Source: Siphonodentalium dalli (taxonomy: Eukaryota > Mollusca > Scaphopoda > Gadilida > Siphonodentaliidae). From it: a stretch of 64,000 bases of DNA. The stretch covers positions 213,423,982 through 213,487,981 of the forward strand of contig CP136063.1 of assembly GCA_032622095.1 (NCBI GenBank), given 5' to 3'. The stretch's first letter is position 1. Every line of letters starts with the position of its first letter. Shown piece after piece: positions 24,601 through 36,600 of this stretch. The translations under genes were made by a program, and so were the position numbers. The notes under the pieces were generated by a model, which did not search any database, was not told where the DNA came from, and saw only the letters and a program-made list of their open reading frames with translations.

Positions 24601-27600
24601 TTCGTGAAACAATTCAATGATACAAGTTCTGGGTAGGTAGGTGGATGGGTCTAACCCTTTACCCAACAAACCGGCCAAATAAAGCTTCAACGGCCTAAAT
24701 ATCTTCGGTCTGTCTCAATAGAACCATACAAATATGGATATCATTGGAACCGGCTCCTTGACCACATTTTGTTGCATGCCCAAAACAACTTCCAGAGTGT
24801 ATACAAAACACTGATAAATATCGTGTGAGCAGCGTCGACCAGTCACTCATAAGTACAGACCGCGAGCAAAATGTTGCTCAAAATGATAGTCTAGACTTCA
24901 TAGTTACCGATATTGTTGATGATGAAGTGATATTATCTCTGAACGACCTATTTTCAGGATATGATCCATACCTTACCGGCGATGTCGGAAGGGATGCTTT
25001 TGCGTTTGCATGTACCAAAAATAATAAGGAAATTACGATGAAGGAGTTATTTTCAGGGGTTGAGACGGGCCTTGCTAGTGAAACCGAAAATAATCTCTCG
25101 CCATATCCTATTTCGCCCCAAAAATATGCCAATATTGATGTGCCCTATTGTATTGATGATCGTACTCATGGTGTTGATTCTAAGTTCATTTCAGCTGCCT
25201 CTACACAGAGGGGCACGGGTGAGTTTAAAGCCTCATATAACGACATATTATTAGTAAATGGTCCGTATCCTAGTACCGGCGATGTCGGAAGGGATGCTTC
25301 TGCGTTTAAATGTACCCAACATAATAGGGAAAGTACGCTGAATGAGTTATTTTCCGGGGCTGAGACGGTCCTCGCCGGTGAAATCGGGAGGGATTTCTCG
25401 CCACATTCTGCCGCGATTGACGTTTCATATTGTTATGATGATCGTACACGTGTTGTTGACTCTCAGTTCATTCCAGCTGCCTCAACACAGAGAGGCGTAG
25501 GTAAGTTTGAAGACTCAGTTAAGGTCGGAGAATTGATTCACACGAGTAGAAGTATACTATTCGAGTGTCCCAACTATATGTATAATACTGATTACGCGAC
25601 TGGCGGTACAAATAGATACATATACGACGATATTGATGATGACGATGATGGTGGTGAATCTGACGCTAACGATTGCGACGACGATGATGTTGCTGTTGAG
25701 TTTTATGATGACTACGATAACGGTGGTGATGATGATGGTGATGATGATGAAGACGGTAGGGATGATACAAGTAATGCTGATGATGATGATGATGATGATA
25801 ATGATGATGATAATGATGATGATAATGATGATGATAATGATGATGATCATGATGGGATGTTGAAAATCCTAGCTATGAATGTGGGAGGCTTACGGAAGCG
25901 CCTGCATTACCCCGAGTTTCTGTCACGCTTAAAGGCACGTGAGGCCTTAGTTGTCGAAAATATTCATATTTGTCACAATCACCGTAAACAGAAAAACATT
26001 AAAATGCTTACAGTTTCGTTCATATATATCATGACCATCGCGTAAACAGCATGTTATCGTAAAGATGTACTATCTTTTACCCAAGCAAGAGCCTGATTGT
26101 GTTACAGAAGACAGCACAATGCTGCTTGCTAATCGCACACAAATGGCATAAACGCTCTTTATTAGTTCCATATCAGGAATTCACCAACAAAGAACGCTCT
26201 TTATGTTTACCATCATATTATAAACAAACACCAGAAAAGTTACTTTTTATGCTTTTGTTTACATAACAATGGTCAAATATATGACAATAACATACTGTTT
26301 ATGCGATATTTCTTATTTGTATTCGGACAAAGTCTGTCAACATTTTGTTGTTCTTTCTGTTTGTGGCGGTTTTTGACGGGTGGAAATATTTTCACAGGAT
26401 ACCCACCGCCAAGGCCAACCGTACCTTTAAAGGGGTATGACATAGTATGCCTGTCGGAATCGAAACTTTTTGTCGAGGAAACAGTTGATATTCCAAACTT
26501 TGAAATTATATCAAATGTATGTAAGCCAACTGTAAGCCATAGTCGCGCTGGTGGTATATTAATAGCTGCGAAAAAGTCCTCCAGTTTGTGTGCTAACACT
26601 ATTAGCAGCGAGCTTCTTAACGTTTTGTGGGCTACAGTTTCGCTGCCTAAGCAAAATAGTGACATATGTCTGGTTATAGGGGCAGTGTATATACCCCCTG
26701 AAAATACAAAATATGCTAATAATAATTGGCATTCCGATCTGCATTTAGAGATCATTCGATTGCGCGAAATTAGCCCAGCCATTCTCCTAATGGGCGATTT
26801 TAACGCGCGAACCGCTTTATTAAACGACCATATTGACGATAACAAAATCGCTCATGGCAGAGGGGTAAGTACCGTATTAGATGAGTATATGTTTGATGAC
26901 GATTTCGAATCCGACATCTCCATACCGATGCGATCAAGCGAGGATACGGGAAAGCCCAACACATATGGATATAGATTAATCGATACATGTAGCTTTACTA
27001 ATATGTATATTGTAAATGGTCGAGTTGGCAAAGATAAGGGAATTGGAAAACGCACATGTAGAGATGCCAGCTTAGTTGACTATGCAATAGCTTCTAAAGC
27101 TGCATTTGTACGTGTGTATGAATTTGAAATACTAGCATTTTCTTGTCTTTACTCAGATGTACACTGCGGTGTCAGCTTGGAATTTAAAGTACCATTAAAG
27201 ACGGTAAATCCCCCAAATGAATTACACGAAGACGAAGTATGTGGCCAGGTAATGAAACAAAAAATTAAGCCTTGGGATGACACAAAAGCGCGTGAGTACA
27301 TCAGCCGAGTTGAAACGCGTTCATCGGAGCTGGAATCCAAACTTGAAGTGGTTGAGAAATCTCCGACTCAGATTGGTGTTGATAACTTTTCAGAATATCT
27401 TGGTAGAATACTTACAGACGAGGCCGCTAACACTTTTGGCTCTTACAGCAATAACCATAAACCGCGACATATGAAAACATTGAAATGTAACAAGAAGTGG
27501 TTTGACTCAGAGTGTCGTCGTAAGCGCAAGGCATTCAATAGAGCCCGAAAGAAGTATTATGTATGCAAATCTTCATATTATAGAAATAAATTGAGAATAT

Positions 27601-30600
27601 CCAGTAAGGCATATAAACGAACTATGGATACAAAATGAGCTACGATGTTAGAAAAGTGCAACCAAGAATTGAGGGACCTTGAAAAGTTATTCTGCCATTC
27701 AAACACTGAATGAACATACAAGCAGTGACTCTAATTTATCAGCCTTAATAGAAAGTATGTATGACCTCAACAGTTACGACATTGACCTAAATTCGCCGAT
27801 TTCAGTACACGAGATTCTAGATGGTGTTAAATCTCTGAAAATTAATAAAGCTGCTGGTGTTGATCAGGTATGTAACCGTTATATTAAGTCCACAATAGAT
27901 ATTCTTCTACCTTTTTATTCTCGATTTTTCAATTTAATACTATATTCAGGTCTATTTCCAAATGTTTGGGGAACGGGTATGATAATGCCTCTTTACAAGA
28001 ATAAAGGATGTAGAAGCGACCCAAATTCTTACAGAGTTGTATTGGCAAACTATTCACCGGTGTTTTGAATCGACGCCTTGGAATTTATGTTGAGAGGAAT
28101 AAATTGCTTAATGACAACCAGGCGGGGTTCAGAAAGGGTCGTTCAACAATAGACAACATTTTCGTTTTGTACAGCTTGACTGAGATTTATTTACGTGGAG
28201 GGAGGAAATTATATTGTACTTTTGTTGATTTCAAGAAAGCATTTGATACAGTTTGGCGAGAGGGTTTGTGGGTCAAGCTTCTGAGAACGGGAATCAACGG
28301 AAAGATATTCAATATAATCCGAAGCATGTATCGTGTTACTAAATCATGCGTTCTTAGTAATGCTCGTATGACTGACTATTTTGTCTGTTGTACAGGGGTT
28401 AAACAAGGTGAAAACCTGTCACCCCTATTATTTTCTATCTATCTAAATGATCTTGAAGACTTTTTGGAAAGTTGTGCTATAGACGGATTGAACTATCTTA
28501 ATGATCGTATTTTTAGCGAACTGCAGACTTATCTGAAATTATGGTGCATCTTATATGCCGATGACACCGTCTTGTTTGCGGATAATCCGCACGATATGCA
28601 ACGCATCCTCGATGCGTTCTCAGACTACTCTGATTCATGGGAGCTCAAGGTAAACACTCAAAAAACCAAGATAATGATTTTCAGTAAAAAAAAAGTTAGA
28701 TCCTCTCCAACATTCACACTATCTAATTATAAACTGGAAATAGTTGAGCGCTTCCCTTATTTGGGCATTGTGTTATTTTATAATGGCCGATTTTGCCAAG
28801 CAATCAAGTCGATACAAATTAAATCGACAAAAGCTATGTACGGACTTCTGTCCAAGGTGAGAAATCTCCAAATTCCTGTAGATTTGGCGCTAAAACTATT
28901 TGACTACCTTATACAACCTATTTTATTGTATGGGTGCGAAATATGGGGCTTTGAAAATACCCGTGCTATTGAAGCCGTTCACCTAACATTTTGCAAGCTT
29001 TTGACAAACATGAAGATGAGCACACCAAATTATATCGTATATGGTGAACTGGGAAGATGGCCCTTGCGTATCGAAATTGAAAAGAGAATGATCGCATACT
29101 GGGGTCGTTTACTGAAGAAAGAGACATGCTTGCCACTTACTCTCTACAAGCTAATATTAGCTATTAAAGATGGAGGCAAAGATATACGATATATAAATAC
29201 CATGAATGATATTTTTGTCCGCGCAGATTGCGAGGTTAGCTGGAAAACACAGTCACCAATTACAAATGGTATGCTTCAAGCTATACATGGTAAACTACTG
29301 AACCAATTTATATGTCAATGGAATAATGACATATCGAAATCCTCACGTGGATAATTCTATCGTATGTTGAAGGAATCCCCATCACTTAATCGTTACTATA
29401 TTGAACTTCCCTTCAATGTTATTATTCCCATACAGCGAATGCGTACAACGAATCACAGGTTGGGTGTGGAAACTATGAAATGGTCTAGATCTAAGACCAA
29501 ATCAAAAGGGAAGTCACCAGATAGCTCATGTAAACTATGCGGTGCCACCATGTGCGATGAATTTCATTTTGTAATGGTCTGTCCAGAATTAAATGAGCTT
29601 AGAGCTAAATACTTCGACAAATGGCAATTGACTAGCCCATCGAGAGACACTTTCTACAATTTATTGAACTCTGACGACACGATGAAGCTCCGCAAACTGT
29701 CGACTTTCATCAAAATTGGATTGAACAAAATTCGATAACGGTTCCAACTGTTTGTTTGTTTGTTTGTTTTTTTTCTTTTCTCCCACATAACTCACGCAGA
29801 TATTAATATATACAACAAAATTTAATAGAACGAAACCTAATTGCATTTTTATAAATGTTGAATAATTTGCTTTCAAATTTCTATTAAAATGCATTTAATA
29901 GTCTCATATTCTTATAAGCAAAAGTTCTGCTATACATTTCACAGTCCTTTTTTATGTTGTAATTATTTAAGGAAGTACAGATAGTTTCACGCATATATAT
30001 AATTGTATGTGTGTATGTATGCATAATTGTTGTTATATATTGGGTGTGATGATTGTTTTTCAGTATTTACTGTTTGCATGTGTATTTTCAAATATTTGGA
30101 CCTGAGTGTTCTCATTTGTACATAGTGTATTATATGTTTTCTCATGTACCAAATTACCAATTGGCTGGGAATAAAGCATTACTTACTTACTTACTTACCA
30201 CATTGTGATAGTTACAGTTATGCCCTGTGCCAATGCATTCTCTTATATATGCGAGTCGACCATAGGTCGCCTCGCATATATAAGAGAATGCATTGGCCTA
30301 AAAAAAATCTTTTTTTAACACTTTTTACCATTTGTTCTTACATTCTTTAACAATTTTATAATTTTAAATGTGTTAAGCCAATGCATTCTCTTATATATGC
30401 GAGGCGACCTATGGTCGACTCGCATATATAAGAGAATGCATTGGCACAGGGCCCTTCTGTTGGGTAAAGGGCTAAGCGCCGATCGCATATTTGTCCAATG
30501 TCATGTACACTTTATTTTCCCATATTCATGTTTGAAGATAAATTATGACTGCTAAAAATATTTAGTTGTCCGGGCTTATACATTGGACCACAATAGAACA

Positions 30601-33600
30601 TTAATCAAGAGAAGTTTCAGTACTTACTCAATATTTGTTCTTTTATAACCCGATATCATGGGCTGCATGGGACCCACTTTTATGAGGAAAATATTGCACT
30701 GAAAAGAAATTAATTCAATCAGTTCTCACAGGTTTCATTGTTGTTTTTGACCTTCAATTGTCCCCGCGATTCCAATATCAGCTCAATTAATACGGCTGGT
30801 GATTTGACTGGTGGGAATATTGAAATATACACAAATATCCTGTATCAGTGTATGCTGTTCATCATTGCGGGACCTTCGATATCTGGGGCCTACCCATATA
30901 ATTAAAAACTCAGTAATTGAAAACATGCACTGCCCCCATGTACCGTATTGCCTACCATGACCTCAGATGTCTTAAAGTGGTACTAATCATTATTGTTTAT
31001 ATATTTGGACCATAGGTGACCAAACGGCTGACACTCAGATATGAACATGTGTATATATGGGTAATTTGACTACGGTAATCTAATCAGATAGATTCTTTTG
31101 ACCTCAACTGTCTTAAGGGGCACTAATAATCAATTTAATTAAATAATTAATTATATACCAAAAATGGTTGCAGTCTGGTCGGTGAAAATTGAAATATTCG
31201 AAATAATTTGACCCGTGGAGTGTAATAGGATAGGCGCCTTTCACCTCTGACATCAACTACTCAAAGAGGCACTAACAATTAGCAATAAAGAGCGTTTATT
31301 ATCAAAAGATAGATGTAAGTTTACAAAGTGTACAGAATGGATATATGTGTATATGTGGGTAATTTGACTACGGTAATCTAATCAGATAGATTCTTTTGAC
31401 CTCAACTGTCTTAAGGGGCACTAATAATCAATTTAATTAAATAATTAATTATATACCAAAAATGGTTGCAGTCTGGTCGGTGACAATTGAAATATTCGAA
31501 ATAATTTGACCCGTGGAGTGTAATAGGATAGGCGCCTTTCACCGCTGACATCAACTACTCAAAGAGGCACTAACAATTAGCAATAAAGAGCGTTTATTAT
31601 CAAAAGATAGATGTAAGTTTACAAAGTGTACAGAATGGATATTTTTGACGAGTTTGATATAGAAAGGTTACTCCTGTTCGATTATGGCCAGTTTCACCTT
31701 GATATAACATATCCAAGTACGCTGAATGGAACATGTCATTGTCCAAGTGACACTGACGTGATTGAAGCTATCATCTGATTCTCCGAAATTAAATAGCCAA
31801 TACGCCCAATTGTCAACTTTATTAACAATAGTATAATTAGTGACAGCAGTCAGTAGAAGAACAACGGCATGTAACACTAATGACAGTGAAGTTTATATAT
31901 GTAGTACTATCACCTCTACTGGTAACATATAGCATGCTATCGCCAGCATCAGCAACATATCTGTTACGGTACCTGATGTACGTGAGTGCGGCTGAACTTA
32001 CTTCAATTTCAAATACTTTACATAATACCACTTCCGGACCCTCAAAAGTTTAACATCTGCATCTAGCAGTAACACAAGTATTAGTAACAGTAACATCCAA
32101 TCAAGGAATGCTCGGACAATCATGAATGTAACCGATGAAGATGAATCTGACTTTGAGCAGAGAATGAGGAATAAGAATACTACCACACTCTTAAACATTT
32201 TGGTTTTTTAAAAAACCAAATTTGGTTTTGAACTTTGTCCCATATATGTAACCAAATTAGGTTTTGATCAATACCATATACCACAGTACCATGTGGTTTT
32301 GATCAAAACCAAATGGTATTGAGCACTTGATCAATACATGAAACCAATTTTGGTTTTGATCAAAACCAAATGGTATTGAGCACTTGATCAATACATGAAA
32401 CCAATTTTGGTTTTGATCAAAACCAAATGGTATTGAGCACTTGATCAATATATGAAACCAATTTTGGTTTTGATCAAAACCAAATGGTATTGAGCACTTG
32501 ATCAATATATTAAACCAATTTTGGTTTTGATCAAAACCAAATGGTATTGAGGACTTGATCAATATATGAAACCAATTTTGGTTTTGATCAAAACCAAATG
32601 GTATTGAGCACTTGATCAATATATGAAACCAATTTTGGTTTTGATCAAAACCAAATGGTATTGAGCACTTGATCAATATATGAAACCAATTTTGGTTTTG
32701 ATTAAAACCAAATGGTATTGAGGACTTGATCAATATATGAAACCAATTTTGGTTTTGATCAAAACCAAATGGTATTGAGCACTTGATCAATATATGAAAC
32801 CAATTTTGGTTTTGATCAAAACCAAATGGTATTGAGCACTTGATCAATATATGAAACCAATTTTGGTTTTGATCAAAACCGAATGGTATTGAGCACTTGA
32901 TCAATATATGAAAGCAATTTTTGGTTTTGATCAAAACCAAATGGTATTGAGCACTTGATCAATATATGAAACCAATTTTGGTTTTGATCAAAACCAAATG
33001 GTATTGAGCAATTGGTTTAATTCAAAACCCAAATTGGTATTGAACTTTTGTCCCATATATGTACAACATACTTATGCAACCTTTAAGGGTACTGTACACT
33101 AAATCCACCCATTTATTGTACCATATCCATACTCAACAAAATATATGCAACACATGAATGAATTTGGTTTTCCAAGTTCGACATGTAAAATTATAATGAA
33201 AATTAATTTATGACCCAAGTCATAAATTGATTTTTATTATAATTACCAATCCATTGATATATTAAAGGGCTAATTATAAAAAGGCTTTAGACAGTCTGAA
33301 ACAGATGCCACCAGATTCCATTTCCAGTACAAAAATTCAGCTGATCACTTTCATGCTACAGGCTATCAAATTTCTATATTATGCCTTTCATACCCTCCCA
33401 CAAACATACATGTACATGTATTCTTTTTGCCAATTGGTCAAATCTTAAATTATACGAAAACCCATTATTTTTGATGGTTTCTACCATAATAATGTTGGTT
33501 GCCAAGTAAACAGAAAATAAACGGTGACCATGTAATTTTTTTGTTTACGGTTATCACTTATTTACTGTTTACACAGTCCTGAAATTATTATGATAGAAAC

Positions 33601-36600
33601 AGTTGGTACGCAAACAGTCAAGTGTTTCTCACATAATTTTGTGATTAATTTTTCAAGTGTGCATGCTGGCATAGAACTAAATTCCACAAGATGCTGCAAG
33701 ATGTGGCAAATTACATGTAAAATTTCCTGAAATCACAAACCTCTGAGGACTATTCTACCATTTAAGTGCTGTCAGTAACCTTAAATTGAGGCATGTAATT
33801 TGCCTGCACATGTGAGGGCCACCCCATTCATGTATCATATCATAATCAACCAAAATTAATAGTCGAAGATGAAGTAAATTGTCCAAATGACATAATTGGT
33901 TGCATCAATGTTGAATGAAGTTTTAAGATAAACATCAATGAAGACACAGTGAGATTTTGAAAATTAAACTTTAATTCAAACATATCCAGCAGGAATAATT
34001 GTCATCCTAGCCATTCTTCCACAGCAGTGTATATTCCTGATGTATGTGCACACCTCACCATTGCAACAATTGCAATGAATTAACACTTAATATATAGTTC
34101 ATCACACCCTTCTTATATTGAACATTCCCAAGAATGACAGCTCATCTGTTTTTACACCTGTCATGCAGTAGAAATTTAAAGATCAGCAAACTCCTTTATA
34201 TTCGCATCTGATGAATATAGCAGCACTTGACAGCATAGCATGTTACTAACTTCCCACAGGCTGCACCACACTTGTATATTGTGGTGCAATATTTATGAAT
34301 GAAAAGTTGACGAATAACATATTGTATCTGCACAGATAACACACATGCCTCCTCTGTATGCTGTGCACATTCTGGTACTAAAGTTTCCAATGCCAGTGAA
34401 CGAACATACTCTAAAAAGAAATGCATAAAATACTATGATTAGGAAAAGTCAGATTTAAAGACATATATTGCAGACTTATTTCATTGAATATTAAAAGCAT
34501 TGTTAGGACATGGCAAAATATGCCCATGGCAATTCCAACAAAAGGCCTTTAACTCTGGTGAAATTGACGTGCTGAACCAAAACACTATCCCCACCAATAA
34601 CCTGATGTGCTTTTAAAGACAAATTAAAGTGATGTGAAACAATCCAGTGAGGTGTTCCCGAACCTGCTGATGGAATAATAAACAATCATGCCAAAATAAT
34701 TTATCCAAATAGTCAGAAAACAAAATTTTAATTTGTCTTTAAAAGCACATCAGGTTATTGGTTATTGACCTGTATTTTGTACATTAAAACGCACACATTT
34801 CAAATTTCATTCAACTCAGTTGAGACTATCTAAAGTTATCATCTGACATCTGGAATCCAAAAGCGAACTAACAACCAGACATGCAGCATAATACATCCCC
34901 TTTTTTAAACAGGCATATATGGGTGCATATAAACAATCAGTTAGTATCCAAACACTATCCCCACTGGAATTATGTAGCAAAAACCTGAGATTAAGAACTA
35001 AAATTCCAACCATATCCACTGTAGCATTTCAGAGAATACAACGGTTGAACCACGCACAAATGTAAACATTTACTACTTTATTCAGGGCACCTTATTGAGT
35101 ATAAACATTACTGAAATGATTGTCCCACTACTATTATACTAGTCACTGACTTTAATTGTTGTTTTCTGACTATTTGGATAAATTATTTTGGCATGATTGT
35201 TTATTATTCCATCAGCAGGTCCGGGAACACCTCACTGGATTGTTTCACATCACTTTAATTTGTCTTTAAAAGCACATCAGGTTATTGGATATTTACTAGG
35301 CCATTTATAAGGCTATCATGGCTATGGTTTATATAGTGTCATCAGTATTCTGTGAATTAAAGTGCAAAATGCAGTGATTATTCACCCCCCCCCCCAATTG
35401 CCCCTGTTTTTTTAATCTCCAGTTACCCTTCACAGGTATTATTTTATTTAGTCTTATTCCATACCATGACACTTAGAAGTACACAATCTGCTAGACATTA
35501 TTTGTTTGGACTATTTTCCATAGGTAGGGAATTTAGACCTAAATTCAACAAACATACAACATAAGGCTTTTTGTTAAAGGTGCACAATCTGATCTGATTG
35601 TCCCCGGATCATCCAGTTACAACATGAACAACAACGGAAATTTACACCGAAAGCCAATAGTCATCCAACATTACTTTTCATAATGTTATCTTCCGAAATT
35701 GATTTGCGATGACCTTGCGAGACCTCTCAATATCTTGTATATCTGCATATTTCTAGAAGAAGTCAGTGGAATGTTTGGTAGGCTGACAAATAATCGAGGT
35801 GGATAAAATTAACAGTTCAGAGCTTTGAGGGATAGGATCCTCAACTCAAATAAAATATTATTTAAACCCGAAGCTGAAGAAATAGTTATTAGGGGGGCGT
35901 CAAATCAGATTATACATCTTCTAAGTGATGCGTATTTATATAAAAACTTACATGTACAGTTGTAAATTGAATACATCCAAGTTCCAACTTTGGTCCAGTG
36001 TATGTCTTCCAGTCAATTTACTTCCACAGCAAGACTTCTAGCTGACAGTCCTCTATAAAATATAACATACAGGTCTTATAAAATGATACCAACAAGCCTT
36101 GAAATAGTGGGTCTGTCATTTGCAGAATGAGGTCCCCAGAGAAAGAATTTAGTTATGGTACCCCACATAGTGGGCTAGCATCACCAAATTCACCCTCTGT
36201 GAACCTCCTTCTGCTGAGGTGTAAGCAGCATGAGCTCTCCAGAGGGTGTATTTGGTGATGCTAGCCCACTGTGTGGGGTACCATCACTAAACTCACCCTC
36301 TGGGGACATCATTCTGCAAATGACAGGCACACCATTTCAAGGCTTGGACATGCACTAGTATATGAAATGACATGTACATCTATAGATTTACTTAAAATAT
36401 CACATATTGTTCTGGATATAAATCTTTTCAATGTACTGGCCACGACATATAGGATTTCAAACAAAGAAAACATTATTGCAGGCATGTCATACATGTAGCA
36501 TGGTTTGATGACAGGTGAAATACCCATCATGGGTGGGGGTGTTAGTAATCACATTCTTCATGACTTCGGGGCGGGCGGCCTTCATTTAGGTTATAGTTTA

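Larger units (their letters stand above)
24769..27638 (+). pseudogene. LINE N-terminal extension and endonuclease domain, interrupted by a MITE
   Basis: 24825-25560 encodes a module of about 110 residues present twice in tandem. The shared strings are TGDVGRDA.AF.CT, ELFSG.ET.LA and DDRT..VDS.FI.AASTQRG. An Asp/Asn-rich stretch of about 90 residues, encoded by GATGAT repeats, follows at 25610-25855. The endonuclease starts at 25858 (LKILAMNVGGLRKRL) and resumes at 26431 after the MITE (CLSESKLF, GAVYIPPE, LLMGDFNARTA, SLVDYAIAS, YSDVHCGVSLEF). The MITE plus its duplicated TTAA adds 498 bp, a multiple of three, but it contains stop codons. The frame finally stops at 27636-27638. Confidence 0.85.
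24769..30196 (+). mobile_element. LINE (non-LTR retrotransposon), 5.4 kb, with (TTAC)n tail and 8-bp target duplication
   Basis: ACCACATT at 24761-24768 and 30197-30204 is the target site duplication, confirmed by the uninterrupted MITE at about 15256-15263. The element ends AATAAAGCATTACTTACTTA, a short tandem tail instead of poly-A. The coding order is N-terminal extension, apurinic-type endonuclease, reverse transcriptase with YADD, and a C-terminal Cys/His knuckle. The first frame is open right from the 5' junction without an ATG until 25038, so the copy is probably 5' truncated or its true start lies upstream of the truncation. It carries stops, a frameshifted stretch and a MITE insertion, so it is inactive. 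It lies antisense in SLC22 intron 4. Confidence 0.9.
24651..30475. mobile_element. piggyBac-like MITE split by a LINE; CTAA target duplication
   Basis: The left part, 24655-24768, starts CCCTTTACCCAACA. The right part, 30197-30471, ends TGTTGGGTAAAGGG and carries both hairpins (about 30228-30296 and 30375-30446). It matches 15138-15529 across the break. Flanking CTAA at 24652-24654/24651 and 30472-30475 is a TTAA-type duplication with a C in the first position on both sides. Without the LINE and its duplication the MITE is about 381 bp. Confidence 0.8.

Noticed and set aside
25557-25863. Ile-rich and Met-rich frames over the GAT repeat
   Set aside because: Shadows of the Asp-rich LINE linker and microsatellite.
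26273-26845. 190-codon minus-strand frame over the MITE and LINE endonuclease
   Set aside because: Complement of the LINE coding sequence; no motif of its own.
32257-32940. 227-codon minus-strand open frame
   Set aside because: It is a 19-residue repeat caused by a 57-bp satellite unit divisible by three. There is no start context, domain or splice evidence.
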